From: Curtobacterium salicis
GTDB taxonomy: Bacteria; Actinomycetota; Actinomycetes; Actinomycetales; Microbacteriaceae
Direction of reading: 5' to 3'
Assembly: GCF_011759505.1 (NCBI RefSeq)
Contig: NZ_JAAOYO010000004.1
Location: 1 to 64,000 of the forward strand
DNA length: 64,000 bases
Made by a program: the position numbers and the translations under genes. Every line of letters starts with the position of its first letter. Position 1 is the stretch's first letter. Shown piece by piece: positions 41,913 through 50,785 of the stretch. A model generated the notes under the pieces. That model was not told the DNA's origin. It did not search any database and worked only from the letters and a program-made list of their open reading frames with translations.

Positions 41913-42986
41913 ATGACCGACTCCCGCGTGCGCCCCCTGCTCGACGTCACACGCATCTACGCAGAAGACGCCGCCCTCGAGCTCCCCCGGGGACAGGAGA
42001 TCGTCGGGCGTTGGCCGGACGCCGAGATCGTCCCGGTGGCGTCGCACTGGCAGATCCCCGAGGTGCACGGCGACGAGCGCAACGTGTCGCGGTGGGTCCG
42101 GATCAAGACCGAGGCGCTCGTGCTCGGCGTCAAGAAGTCGATCGTGACGCGGCCGAACGGTCGCTCCGCGGACTTCATCGCACCCTCGACCGCGAACGGC
42201 TGCGCGATGGCGTGCGCCTACTGCTACGTCCCCCGGCGCAAGGGGTACAGCAACCCGGTCACCGTCTTCGCGAACATCGAGCAGATCACGAAGCACCTCG
42301 CTCGGAACATCCACAAGCAGGGCCCGAAGACGGAACCGAACCAGTGCGACCCGGACGCCTGGGTCTACGACATCGGGGAGAACAGCGACTGCTCGGTCGA
42401 CGCGATGCTCAGCGACAACGTCCGAGACCTCTGCGACCTGTTCCGGATGACGCCCACCGCGAAGGCGTCGTTCGCGACGAAGTACGTCAACCGGGACCTG
42501 CTCGACTGGGACCCGATGGGGCGCACCCGGATCCGGTTCTCGCTGATGCCGCACGAGACCGCGAAGGTGACGGACATCCGCACCTCACCCATCCCCGAAC
42601 GGATCGCGGCGGTCAACGACTTCGTCGACGCCGGGTACGAGGTGCACCTGAACTTCTCACCCGTGATCCTCACGCCGACGTGGGAAGCCGACTGGGCCGC
42701 CATGCTGCGCGAGGTCGACGACGTGCTGTCCCCGGCCGCCAAGGCCCAGCTCGCAGCCGAGGTCATCTTCCTCACCCACAACGAGCAGCTGCACGCGGTG
42801 AACCTCGGCTGGCACCCGAAGGCCGAGGACCTGCTCTGGCGCCCGGAGCTGCAGGAGCAGAAGCTGTCGCAGAACGGCGCCGTCAACATCCGCTACCGCG
42901 CGGCGATGAAGGCACGCCACCTCGAGCGATTCCGTCAGCTCGTCGCCGAGAACCTGCCCTCCTGCCGGATCCGGTACGCCTTCTGA
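41913..42986 (+). CDS. Spore photoproduct lyase-like radical SAM protein
   Basis: A 357-residue radical S-adenosylmethionine protein. C97-AMA-C101-AY-C104 binds the 4Fe-4S cluster. The surrounding NGCAMACAYCYVPRRKGY and the later FATKYVNRDLLDWDP and LNFSPVIL segments resemble the SplB family, which repairs UV spore photoproduct in Bacillus DNA. Related actinobacteria do not make endospores, so the substrate here may be another lesion or nucleic-acid modification. Function is inferred from family only. Confidence 0.78.
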   Translation: MTDSRVRPLLDVTRIYAEDAALELPRGQEIVGRWPDAEIVPVASHWQIPEVHGDERNVSRWVRIKTEALVLGVKKSIVTRPNGRSADFIAPSTANGCAMACAYCYVPRRKGYSNPVTVFANIEQITKHLARNIHKQGPKTEPNQCDPDAWVYDIGENSDCSVDAMLSDNVRDLCDLFRMTPTAKASFATKYVNRDLLDWDPMGRTRIRFSLMPHETAKVTDIRTSPIPERIAAVNDFVDAGYEVHLNFSPVILTPTWEADWAAMLREVDDVLSPAAKAQLAAEVIFLTHNEQLHAVNLGWHPKAEDLLWRPELQEQKLSQNGAVNIRYRAAMKARHLERFRQLVAENLPSCRIRYAF

Positions 42987-42999
42987 TCGTGGGACGACG

Positions 43000-43029
43000 A
43001 ACGCCCGCACCGCGAGCGGTACGGGCGTT
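43000..43029. terminator. Convergent terminator hairpin
   Basis: 14-base arms (43000-43013 and 43016-43029) pair with one mismatch between the convergent SPL-like and CsbD genes. The short loop implies that the top pairs open. Confidence 0.6.
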
Positions 43030-43047
43030 GCGTGGTGGTGCCGGCGG

Positions 43048-43224
43048 TCACTTGCCGTCGACGGCGTCCTTCGCCTTCTCGGTGTCCATACGGGCCTCGC
43101 CCATGCCCTGGTCCTTGTGACCCTGGGCAGTGAGCTCGGCGTCGTCGGTGTGCTTGCCGACTGCCTCTTCGGCCTTGCCGGCGAGCTTCTGGGTTGCGTC
43201 CTTGGCCTTGTCTGCGAGCGACAT
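43048..43224 (-). CDS. CsbD-family stress protein
   Basis: A 58-residue hydrophilic, helical protein of the CsbD family, induced by general stress in many bacteria; its biochemical role is unknown. MSLADKAKDATQKLAGKAEEAVGK is the family pattern. AGGAAGG precedes ATG 43224, so the longer upstream frame is not used. Confidence 0.82.
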   Translation of the reverse strand: MSLADKAKDATQKLAGKAEEAVGKHTDDAELTAQGHKDQGMGEARMDTEKAKDAVDGK

Positions 43225-43363
43225 GGTGTTCCTTCCTGCGGGGGATCCCGCCGAGGGTCCCCGGCGCGTGCTGCTGACGCTAACCCCGTCCTCGGCGCCG
43301 CTCACGGCCGGGGCCGAGGGTCGTGTACCCCGGTGGTGCTGACGCGCGAATCAGGATGGTCGC

Positions 43364-43762
43364 TCAGCGCGGACGGCGGATGCGGATCGGCCCCTTGGCG
43401 GTCGACGGGTCGATGACGTTGCCGCCCTGGGTGATCTCGACCTCGCCGCGCGCGACCATGCGACGCGCCGCGCGACGCGCGGGCTCCATCAGGTCGCGCC
43501 AGTCGTCTCCGCCGATCGCACGGGCGGCGTCCGAGGGGCAGATGCTGGAGGTCACGGCCCGGGCGTCGAGCAACTCGTCGATGGTCCGCTCGAGGGTGCG
43601 ATCGGTGTCGTCGAGCTTGTGCCGACGACAGGCGTCGGAACACCACTTCGCGTCCGCGCCCGCGGAGTCGGGCATCCGGCGGCCGCACGAGGCGCAGGTG
43701 CGTTCGGCGTGTGCTGCGTCGACTCGGCGTGCGTCGTCCTCGGTGCGGATGGCTCGTCCCAT
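43364..43762 (-). CDS. DUF3253-type protein with N-terminal zinc finger
   Basis: A 132-residue protein. Residues 23-50 carry CASCGRRM...WCSDACRRH, a four-cysteine zinc finger like small bacterial DUF2256 proteins. The rest (about 55-132) matches the DUF3253 winged-helix-like pattern (AVTSSICPSDAARAIGGDDWRDLMEPARRAARRMVARGEVEIT). The role is unknown, perhaps nucleic-acid binding. It is divergent from the GH13 gene. Confidence 0.72.
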   Translation of the reverse strand: MGRAIRTEDDARRVDAAHAERTCASCGRRMPDSAGADAKWCSDACRRHKLDDTDRTLERTIDELLDARAVTSSICPSDAARAIGGDDWRDLMEPARRAARRMVARGEVEITQGGNVIDPSTAKGPIRIRRPR

Positions 43763-43854
43763 GCGTCCATGATCGTCCTCGCCACCGACGCGCTTCCAGG
43801 CTGGTGGTACCCCGGTCGGCGGTTCCGACCAGGGCCGGCTGGCAGCATGCAGGG

Positions 43855-45210
43855 ATGGACCACGACGTCGACCGAACTCCCGAGCCCGCCTGGGTCGAGC
43901 ACGTGATGTGGTGGCACGTCTACCCGCTCGGCTTCGTCGGTGCGGACATCCGCCCGACGAGCAGCCTCGACAGCGGTGTCGAGGACCGCCCCGTCGAGCA
44001 CCGCCTCGGGCACCTGGATGGCTGGCTCGACCACGTCGTCGACCTCGGTCTCAACGGCCTGCTGCTCGGGCCGGTCTTCGCGAGCTCGACGCACGGCTAC
44101 GACACCGTCGACCACTTCCGGATCGACCCCCGCCTGGGCGACGACGGTGATGTCGACCGACTGGTCACCGCCGCGCACGAACGGGGCATCCGGGTGCTGC
44201 TCGACGGCGTCTTCAACCACGTCGGTCGTGAGCACCCCGCCTTCCGGGCACTCGCCGAGCACGGGCCGGACGCCGGGACGGCCGCGCTCTTCGCCGTCGA
44301 CTGGGACGGCTGGCAGCCCGGGCAGCCGGTGCCGGTCGGGTCGTTCGAGGGGCACGACATCCTGGTGGCGCTCGACCACTCCTCGTCGGCGACCGAGGAC
44401 CTGGTCGTCCAGGTCATGACGCACTGGCTCGAGCGGGGCATCGACGGCTGGCGGCTCGACGCGGCGTACGCGGTCCCGCCGGCGTTCTGGGCGCGGGTCC
44501 TGCCGCGTGTCCGCGAGCGGTTCCCCGACGCCTGGTTCTCGGGCGAGGTCATCCACGGCGACACCGCGCAGATCGTCCGTGCGTCGACGATGGACTCCAC
44601 CACGCAGTACGAACTGTGGCAGGGCATCTGGCACGGCATCGCGGACCGCAACTGCTACGAGCTCGCGCACGCGATCGAGCGGCACGACGAACTGCTCGCG
44701 ACCTTCGCCCCGAGCACCTTCGTCGGCAACCACGACGTCACGCGGATCGCCTCGGCGGTGGGGGAGGGGTTCGTCCCGCACGCGATCGCGGTGCTCTTCA
44801 CGGTCGCCGGCACCCCGTCGGTCTACGCGGGCGACGAGTTCGCGTGGACCGGCGTGAAGGAGGACCGTGTGGGCGGCGACGACGCCGTCCGCCCGACGTT
44901 CCCGGACGGCCCACCCGAGGTCACCGGCGTGGCGGCGGACGTCCTGCACGCCCACCAGGCGCTCGTCGCGCTCCGCCGTCGGCACCCGTGGCTGCACCGG
45001 GCCCACACCGACGTCGTGCACCTCGACAACACGGCGCTCGTCCTCCGCACCGCGACCGACCGGGAGGCCGTGGTCACCGCCCTGAACCTCTCGCCTGAGC
45101 CGGTGGTCCTGCCCGCCGCCGACGCGACGCGCGTCGAGGCGGGCGCGGGTGACCTGCGCGACGGGACCCTGCGCCTCCCGGCCGCAGGCTGGGCCGTCCT
45201 GACCCGCTGA
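43855..45210 (+). CDS. GH13 alpha-amylase-family glycoside hydrolase
   Basis: A 451-residue family-13 enzyme acting on alpha-glucans or alpha-glucosides. DGVFNHV, GWRLDAAYAV with nucleophile D202, GEVIHGD with acid E231, and FVGNHDVTRI with D294 complete the catalytic set. It is shorter than most amylases and lacks a signal peptide, suggesting a cytosolic maltooligosaccharide or glucosidase role. ATG 43855 sits next to CAGGG; no partner genes are adjacent. Confidence 0.85.
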   Translation: MDHDVDRTPEPAWVEHVMWWHVYPLGFVGADIRPTSSLDSGVEDRPVEHRLGHLDGWLDHVVDLGLNGLLLGPVFASSTHGYDTVDHFRIDPRLGDDGDVDRLVTAAHERGIRVLLDGVFNHVGREHPAFRALAEHGPDAGTAALFAVDWDGWQPGQPVPVGSFEGHDILVALDHSSSATEDLVVQVMTHWLERGIDGWRLDAAYAVPPAFWARVLPRVRERFPDAWFSGEVIHGDTAQIVRASTMDSTTQYELWQGIWHGIADRNCYELAHAIERHDELLATFAPSTFVGNHDVTRIASAVGEGFVPHAIAVLFTVAGTPSVYAGDEFAWTGVKEDRVGGDDAVRPTFPDGPPEVTGVAADVLHAHQALVALRRRHPWLHRAHTDVVHLDNTALVLRTATDREAVVTALNLSPEPVVLPAADATRVEAGAGDLRDGTLRLPAAGWAVLTR

Positions 45211-45217
45211 CGCAAAC

Positions 45218-45283
45218 GAGACTCGGGCTGAGCGACGTTCCGCGCATCGCACGATGCGCGTCCTGTCGCTCAGCCCGAGTCTC
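45218..45283. terminator. Two-tier convergent hairpin
   Basis: Outer 19-base arms (45218-45236 and 45265-45283, GAGACTCGGGC...) enclose an inner stem CGCGCATCG/CGATGCGCG (45241-45249, 45252-45260). It lies between the convergent GH13 and sugar-permease genes, and is longer than any simple terminator needs to be. Confidence 0.6.
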
Positions 45284-45295
45284 GGCTGGCGGGTA

Positions 45296-46477
45296 CTACT
45301 TGCGGCTGCTGGCCGCGCGGCGCTTGTTGAAGACGTCGAACGCGACGGCGGCGAGGAGCACCAGGCCCTTGATGAGCTGCTGGTACTCGGTGCCGACACC
45401 GAGAATCGACATGCCGTTGTTCAGGATGCCGATGATGAGACCACCGACGATCGCGCCCGGCACGGTACCGATGCCACCGGTGACGGCAGCGCCACCGATG
45501 AAGACGGCCGCGATGGCGTCGAGCTCGAACCCGTTGCCCGCGCTCGGCGAGGCCAGGTTGAGCTGGCCGGTGAAGACCACGCCGGCGAGGGCCGCGATGA
45601 CGCCCATGTTCACGAAGAGCAGGAACGTGACGCGCTTCGTCTTCACGCCGGACAGCTGCGCGGCGAGCGGGTTGCCGCCGATCGCGTAGATGTGACGGCC
45701 GAAGACCGAGCTGCGCATGACCAGCGAGTACACGATGACCAGGACGCCGAGGATGACGAGCACGATCGGGGTGCCGTTGTAGCTGGCGAGGAGCACCGCG
45801 ACGAACATGACGAGCGCGATGGTGAAGACGAGCTTCGTGATGAACCAGGCGAAGGGCTCGTCCTCGAGCTGGTACTTGCGACGCGTCGCACGACCACGGA
45901 ACGCCGTGATGACCAAGATCACCGAGGCGGCGATGCCGAGGATCATCGTGAGCGGCTCGTAGCCGGAGGTGCCGAAGGCCGGCAGGAAGCCGGAGCCGAG
46001 GGAGCGGAAGCCCTCCGGGAACGGCGAGATCTGCTGGTTCTGCAGGGCGATCTGGGCAGCACCGCGGAAGGCGAGCATGCCCGCCAACGTCACGATGAAC
46101 GCCGGGATCCCGAAGTAGGCGATCCAGAAGCCCTGCCAGGCGCCGACGAGGGCACCGAGGACCAGGCAGAGGACGACCGCGATCGGCCACGGCACGTGCC
46201 ACTGGGTGATCATGACGCCGGCCATCGCACCGGTGAAGGCGACGACGGACCCGACCGACAGGTCGATGTGGCCGGCGATGATGACCATCACCATGCCGAT
46301 CGCGAGGATCAGGATGTAGCTGTTCTGCACCACCAGGTTCGAGACGTTGATCGGCGCGAGGGTGATCCCGCCGGTCGTCGCCTGGAAGAAGATGACGATG
46401 ACGATCAGCGCGATGAACAGGCCGATCTGTCGGAGCTGCCCGGTGAGGTAGCTGGCGGCGGACTTAAGCGCGTTCAT
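45296..46477 (-). CDS. CUT2 monosaccharide ABC transporter permease
   Basis: A 393-residue permease of the XylH/GguB type with about ten helices. [28 protein letters not shown] is the hallmark segment, and [13 protein letters not shown] and [10 protein letters not shown] complete it. A cytoplasmic insert ([14 protein letters not shown]) is also typical of this subgroup. Its start overlaps the ATPase stop by 14 bases. With the ATPase and SBP it should import L-arabinose, xylose or galactose; the shared operator favours arabinose. Confidence 0.9.
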   Translation of the reverse strand: MNALKSAASYLTGQLRQIGLFIALIVIVIFFQATTGGITLAPINVSNLVVQNSYILILAIGMVMVIIAGHIDLSVGSVVAFTGAMAGVMITQWHVPWPIAVVLCLVLGALVGAWQGFWIAYFGIPAFIVTLAGMLAFRGAAQIALQNQQISPFPEGFRSLGSGFLPAFGTSGYEPLTMILGIAASVILVITAFRGRATRRKYQLEDEPFAWFITKLVFTIALVMFVAVLLASYNGTPIVLVILGVLVIVYSLVMRSSVFGRHIYAIGGNPLAAQLSGVKTKRVTFLLFVNMGVIAALAGVVFTGQLNLASPSAGNGFELDAIAAVFIGGAAVTGGIGTVPGAIVGGLIIGILNNGMSILGVGTEYQQLIKGLVLLAAVAFDVFNKRRAASSRK

Positions 46478-48014
46478 TGACTGGGGTCTCCCGTTCCTGG
46501 GTCATGTACTGCATGAGGGTCTCGGGCGTCGCCTCGGAGCGGGGGACGTCCGCCGTGATGCGACCCTCGGAGAGCGTGTAGATGCGGTCGCAGATGCCGA
46601 GCAGTTCGGGGAGCTCGGAGGAGATCACGATGATCCCCTTCCCCTGGTCGGCGAGTGCGTTGATGATCGTGTAGATCTCGTACTTCGCGCCGACGTCGAT
46701 GCCGCGGGTGGGCTCGTCGAGGATGAGCACGTCGGGGTCGGCGTACATCCACTTCGACAGGACGACCTTCTGCTGGTTGCCGCCCGAGAGCTTGCCCGTG
46801 ACGGCGTTCACCGTCGGGGCCTTGATGTTCATGTTCTTGAGGAAGCCACGCGCGACGGTGGTCTCCTGCGAGCTGTTGACGAAGCCCCAGTTGGCGAGCT
46901 TGCCGAGCGCGGAGCCCGACACGTTGCGCTTGATGTCGTCGATCAGGTTGAGGCCGTAGCGCTTGCGGTCCTCGGTGGCGTAGGCGATGCCGTTGTCGAT
47001 CGCGGCCGACACGGTGTTCGTCTTGATCGGGACACCCCGCTTGTAGACGGTGCCGCTGATGCCGGTGCCGTACGAGTGCCCGAAGACGCTCATCGCGAGC
47101 TCGGTGCGTCCGGCGCCCATCAGACCCGCGATGCCGACGATCTCACCGGCGCGGACCATGAGGTTGGCGTCGTGGATGATCTGGCGCGAGGCGTCGAGCG
47201 GGTGGTGGACGTTCCAGTCCTCGATGCGGAGGAGTTCCTCGCCGACCTGCGACTCGTGCTCCGGGTAGCGGCTCGACAGGTCGCGACCCACCATGCCGCG
47301 GATGATGCGGTCCTCGGAGATCTCGTCGGCGTGCATGTCGAGCGTCTCGATCGTCTGGCCGTCGCGGATGATCGTGACCTTGTCCGCGATCGCCTTGATC
47401 TCGTTGAGCTTGTGGCTGATGATGATCGCCGTCATGCCCTCGGCCTGCAGCGACTTGATGAGCTCGAGCAGGTGTGCGGAGTCGTCGTCGTTGAGTGCGG
47501 CGGTCGGCTCGTCGAGGATGAGGAGCTTCACCTTCTTCGACAGTGCCTTGGCGATCTCGACGAGCTGCTGCTTGCCGACACCGATGTCCACGATCTTGGT
47601 GATCGGGTTGTCCTTGAGACCGACGCGCTTGAGGAGCTCCGCAGCGGCGAGGTTCGTCTTGTTCCAGTCGATGAAGCCGCCCTTGGACTGCTCGTTGCCG
47701 AGGAAGATGTTCTCGGCGATCGACAGGAAGGGGCTCAGCGCGAGCTCCTGGTGGATGATGACGACGCCGGCTTCCTCGGAGTCGTTGATGTCCGAGAACC
47801 GGACCGGCTTGCCCTCGAGGAGGATCTCGCCGTCGAACGTGCCGGCCGGGTAGACACCCGACAGCACCTTCATCAGCGTCGACTTGCCGGCGCCGTTCTC
47901 GCCGCAGATCGCGTGGACCTGGCCACGTTCGACCTCGATGGAGACGCCCTGCAGCGCCTTCACACCGGGGAACGTCTTGGTGATGTCGCGCATCTCGAGG
48001 ATGGTGTCCGCCAC
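46464..48014 (-). CDS. CUT2 monosaccharide ABC transporter, double ATPase
   Basis: A 516-residue tandem ATPase. The first domain has Walker [10 protein letters not shown], a family-typical [15 protein letters not shown] signature region and Walker [12 protein letters not shown]. The second has a degenerate Walker A (GLMGAGRTE) with intact LSGGNQQKV and [14 protein letters not shown], as is normal for this family. GTG 48014 is used, with GGAAGG eight bases upstream. The next gene overlaps by 14 bases. Confidence 0.9.
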   Translation of the reverse strand: MADTILEMRDITKTFPGVKALQGVSIEVERGQVHAICGENGAGKSTLMKVLSGVYPAGTFDGEILLEGKPVRFSDINDSEEAGVVIIHQELALSPFLSIAENIFLGNEQSKGGFIDWNKTNLAAAELLKRVGLKDNPITKIVDIGVGKQQLVEIAKALSKKVKLLILDEPTAALNDDDSAHLLELIKSLQAEGMTAIIISHKLNEIKAIADKVTIIRDGQTIETLDMHADEISEDRIIRGMVGRDLSSRYPEHESQVGEELLRIEDWNVHHPLDASRQIIHDANLMVRAGEIVGIAGLMGAGRTELAMSVFGHSYGTGISGTVYKRGVPIKTNTVSAAIDNGIAYATEDRKRYGLNLIDDIKRNVSGSALGKLANWGFVNSSQETTVARGFLKNMNIKAPTVNAVTGKLSGGNQQKVVLSKWMYADPDVLILDEPTRGIDVGAKYEIYTIINALADQGKGIIVISSELPELLGICDRIYTLSEGRITADVPRSEATPETLMQYMTQERETPVNERA

Positions 48015-48070
48015 GTCGACCGCCTTCCGTTCCGCGCGCTGGTGCGCGCTCGAAGAAATAGGGGGAGACA

Positions 48071-48110
48071 GGCCGGAGGCGCGGTGCGGGACCGCGCCGC
48101 GCCTCCGGTC
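48071..48110 (-). terminator. Intra-operon hairpin after the CUT2 binding-protein gene
   Basis: 20-base arms (48071-48090, 48091-48110) pair with a mismatch and wobbles and share GGAGGCGCGGTGCGGG with the palindrome at 2682. It lies 18 bases after the SBP stop (minus), and may leave more SBP than transporter mRNA. Confidence 0.6.
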
Positions 48111-48127
48111 CGTCAGAGGGGTGCGAC

Positions 48128-49264
48128 CTACTTGAGGTCGGATTCCTTGTAGTAGCCGGAGTCGACGAGGACCTTCTTGTAGTTGTCCTTCGTGACGACC
48201 GTCGGCTGGAACAGGTAGGTCGGGACGACCTTGACCTTGTTGTCGTAGCTCTTGGTGTCGTTGACCTCGGGCTTCTTGCCCGTCAGCAGGTCGTCGGCCA
48301 TCGTGACGGACTCGGTCGCGAGCTTGCGCGTGTCCTTGTAGATGGTCGAGTACTGCTGGTCGTTGATGATCGACTTGACCGACGCGGCCTCGGCGTCCTG
48401 ACCGGTGATGGTCGGGAGCGGACGGCTGCTGGTGCCGTAGCCGGCACCCTGCAGAGCCGAGATGATGCCGATCGACATGCCGTCGTAGGGGGAGAGCACG
48501 CCGTTCAGCGTGGTGCCACCCGAGTAGGACTTGGCGATCAGGTTCTGCATGCGGGCCTTGGCGGTCGCCGGGTCCCACTGCTGCGTGGCGGCCTGGGTGA
48601 AGCCGTCCTGGCCGGAGCCGATCTTGATGGTGCCGTCCTCGATGTACGGCTTGAGGGTCTTCATCGCGCCGTTGAAGAAGAACGTGGCGTTGTTGTCGTC
48701 GGGCGAGCCGGCGAACACCTCGATGTTGAACGGACCCTTCTTGTCGGTCTTGTTGCCGTCCGCGTCGAGCAGACCGAGACCGGTGAGGAGCGAGTTCGCC
48801 TGGTCGACGCCCACCTTCTCGTTGTCGAACGAGACGTAGTAGTCGACGTTCTTGCTGCCGGTGAGCAGGCGGTCGTAGGAGATGACCTTGATGCCGGCCT
48901 TGGCGGCGGCGTCGAGCTGGTCGGAGAGCGAACCACCGTCGATGGACGCGACGATGAGGACCTTCGCGCCCTTCGTGATCATGTTGCTGACCTGCTGGAC
49001 CTGCTGCGGGATCTTGTTGTCTGCGTACTCGAGGTCGACCTTGTAGCCCTTCTTCTCGAGGTCGCTCTTGACGGCGTTGCCGTCCTTGATCCAGCGCTCC
49101 GACACCTTGGTGGGCATCGCGACGCCGACGAGGGCGCCCTTGTTGTCGGTGCTGCCGCTGCCACCGTCGCCGGTCGCGGAACGACCACCGCCGGCGGAGC
49201 AAGCGGCCAGGGAGAGAGCGAGGCCGAGGGCGGCGACGCCCGCGACGATCCTGCGCTTCTTCAT
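48128..49264 (-). CDS. CUT2 sugar-binding lipoprotein (ChvE/XylF type)
   Basis: A 378-residue binding protein. The lipobox SLAAC ends the signal near residue 21; a Gly/Ser linker follows. [25 protein letters not shown] is the ChvE signature, with the ribose-binding-type core [30 protein letters not shown]. It is the first gene of the minus-strand operon, divergent from a LacI gene, with an operator upstream. L-arabinose is the inferred ligand; xylose or galactose also fit the family. Confidence 0.88.
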   Translation of the reverse strand: MKKRRIVAGVAALGLALSLAACSAGGGRSATGDGGSGSTDNKGALVGVAMPTKVSERWIKDGNAVKSDLEKKGYKVDLEYADNKIPQQVQQVSNMITKGAKVLIVASIDGGSLSDQLDAAAKAGIKVISYDRLLTGSKNVDYYVSFDNEKVGVDQANSLLTGLGLLDADGNKTDKKGPFNIEVFAGSPDDNNATFFFNGAMKTLKPYIEDGTIKIGSGQDGFTQAATQQWDPATAKARMQNLIAKSYSGGTTLNGVLSPYDGMSIGIISALQGAGYGTSSRPLPTITGQDAEAASVKSIINDQQYSTIYKDTRKLATESVTMADDLLTGKKPEVNDTKSYDNKVKVVPTYLFQPTVVTKDNYKKVLVDSGYYKESDLK

Positions 49265-49348
49265 CGAAGTACCTCTGTTCCTCTCGCGTCGGCATCGACG
49301 CGTTCAGGTGCGGGGCTGCTGTGTCCCGCTGGGGATGTGATGCTCCAA

Positions 49349-49360
49349 GTGAGCGCTCAC
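49349..49360. promoter_or_regulatory. LacI-type operator between CUT2 and its regulator
   Basis: A perfect GTGAGCGCTCAC. On the minus strand TGATGT (49364-49359) runs into it, the same arrangement as at 32314. It can control both the CUT2 operon and the divergent regulator. Confidence 0.82.
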
Positions 49361-49449
49361 ATCATGTGGTCTCCGCCGAGCCGTGTCAACTCGTCGAGAC
49401 CCGATCGGGATGTCATGTCCCCGAACTGGCGCCGCGGTACGGTGACCGG

Positions 49450-50508
49450 ATGACGACGACCGCGACGCCGAACGGCAGGGGACGCAAGGCCCCGACGATC
49501 TTCGACGTCGCCGAACGTGCCGGCGTCTCCCACCAGACGGTGTCCCGCGTGATCAACGGGGACCCGACCGTCCGCGAACAGTTCCGGACGAAGGTGACCG
49601 ACGCCGTCTCGGCGCTCGGCTACCGGCCCCGGGCCGCCGCACGGGCACTCGCCGGTGGACGGAGCCGTGCCCTCGGACTGGTCAGTGCCGGCGATGCGCT
49701 CTACGGACCGTCCAGCACGGCGATCGGTTTCGAGCGTGCTGCCCGGACCGCCGGGTACCACGTGCTCCTCTCGACGCTGCCGGACGACCCGAAGCCACTC
49801 GACCTGTCCGAGGCGCTCTCCACGCTGCTGGCGCAGGACGTCGCGGCGGTGGTCCTCGTCGCCGCCGACAACCGGGTGCTCGACGCCCTCGCCTCACTGA
49901 CCCTGCCGGTGACCGTGCCCGTCGTCGTCGCGAACGCGGTGCAGCGGGACGCGCTGCCGACCGACCTGGTCGTGCCGGGCAGCGGCGGCGCGACCATCTC
50001 CGCGGTCGCCATCGACCAGGCGGCCGGCGCGACCCTGGCGCTGCAGCACCTGTTCGACCTCGGTCACCGTCGGATCGTGCACATCGCCGGGCCGACGGTC
50101 TCGCAGGAGGCCGAGGTGCGTCGTGCGACCTACGAGCGGACCATGCGCTCCCACGGCCTGATCCCGGTCGTGTTCGAGGGCGACTGGACCCCGGCGAGCG
50201 GGTTCGCCGCCGGCCGGGCGATGGACGTCACGGCCGTCGACGCCGTGTTCGCCGGGAACGACCAGATGGCGCTCGGCGTCCTGCACGCCTTCGCCGAAGA
50301 GGGGCTCCGGGTGCCGGACGACGTCGCGGTGATCGGCTTCGACGACGTCCCGGAGGCGGCGCACTTCACCCCGCCGCTGACGACGGTCCGTCAGGACTTC
50401 CAGGCGATGGGGGAGCGGGTGCTCGCCTCGGCGCGGGCGCTCCTCGAGGGTGGCCAGCACGACGACGCGCTCCTGCAGCCCGAGCTGGTGGTCCGCCGCA
50501 GCGCGTAG
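49450..50508 (+). CDS. LacI-family regulator, candidate AraR of the arabinose regulon
   Basis: A 352-residue LacI/GalR repressor. In IFDVAERAGVSHQTVSRVINGDPTV the recognition helix reads HQTVSRV, close to the YQTVSRV of E. coli LacI, which reads the same half-site GTGAGC. A hinge (RAAARALAGG) and sugar-binding domain follow. TACGGT (49438-49443) ends six bases before the ATG, so the mRNA is probably leaderless. It is divergent from the CUT2 operon, and is the best candidate to bind all five GTGAGCGCTCAC sites. Confidence 0.85.
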   Translation: MTTTATPNGRGRKAPTIFDVAERAGVSHQTVSRVINGDPTVREQFRTKVTDAVSALGYRPRAAARALAGGRSRALGLVSAGDALYGPSSTAIGFERAARTAGYHVLLSTLPDDPKPLDLSEALSTLLAQDVAAVVLVAADNRVLDALASLTLPVTVPVVVANAVQRDALPTDLVVPGSGGATISAVAIDQAAGATLALQHLFDLGHRRIVHIAGPTVSQEAEVRRATYERTMRSHGLIPVVFEGDWTPASGFAAGRAMDVTAVDAVFAGNDQMALGVLHAFAEEGLRVPDDVAVIGFDDVPEAAHFTPPLTTVRQDFQAMGERVLASARALLEGGQHDDALLQPELVVRRSA

Positions 50509-50547
50509 GCGCGAGGGGCCACCGCGTCCGGCGGTGGGTCCTCCGTG

Positions 50548-50627
50548 CGCGATGTGGCGGTACGGCAACGGCAGCTGGGGTTGCGCCACCTGAAGTATCA
50601 CCACTAGCGTGTGGTATCCACATCGCG
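50548..50627 (+). promoter_or_regulatory. Promoter with long inverted repeat, peptide-ABC operon
   Basis: TTGCGC (50581-50586) and TAGCGT (50605-50610), 18 bases apart, form a promoter. Ten-base arms CGCGATGTGG (50548-50557) and CCACATCGCG (50618-50627) bracket it, and ACCAC/GTGGT closely flank the -10. A repressor binding both arms could loop out the promoter. Confidence 0.55.
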
Positions 50628-50642
50628 GAAGGGGGTGATCCG

Positions 50643-50723
50643 ATGTCGATCGACGCCATCAAGGCGGAGCTCGAAGATGATCCGTTCATCTCGACCGTCC
50701 TGCGTCCCTGGGCCCACGCGTGA
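50643..50723 (+). CDS. Candidate 26-residue peptide
   Basis: An ATG with the excellent ribosome site GGAAGGGGG nine bases upstream opens MSIDAIKAELEDDPF, continues ISTVLRPWAHA and stops at 50721. Most third codon positions are G or C, as in neighbouring genes. The first half is acidic and helical; the second is hydrophobic and basic with PWAHA at the end. A leader-core precursor, an unmodified signal or bacteriocin, or a regulatory leader peptide are all possible. It overlaps the next ORF by four bases. Confidence 0.6.
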   Translation: MSIDAIKAELEDDPFISTVLRPWAHA

Positions 50724-50785
50724 ACAACGGCCGACCCCGGGGCCCGCTCGGCACCGAGATCATCGCCGAGGGGGCATCCGCATGA
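50720..50785 (+). CDS. Candidate 21-residue peptide, translationally coupled
   Basis: GTG 50720 overlaps the previous stop (GTGA) and reads MNNGRPRGPLGTEIIAEGASA, and its TGA overlaps the ATPase ATG (ATGA). It has no ribosome site of its own. The Gly/Pro/Arg start and acidic hydrophobic end resemble no family I know. It may be a second peptide or only a coupling device between peptide one and the transporter. Confidence 0.42.
   Translation: MNNGRPRGPLGTEIIAEGASA

Noticed and set aside
46464..49295. One 943-codon minus-strand protein spanning CUT2 genes
   Set aside because: The N-terminal part is an out-of-frame reading of the binding-protein gene; the ATPase starts at GTG 48014 with its own ribosome site.
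50643..50785. Lasso peptide precursor
   Set aside because: GTEIIAE in the second ORF hints at a Gly...Glu ring, but no lasso cyclase, leader peptidase or recognition protein is encoded nearby.
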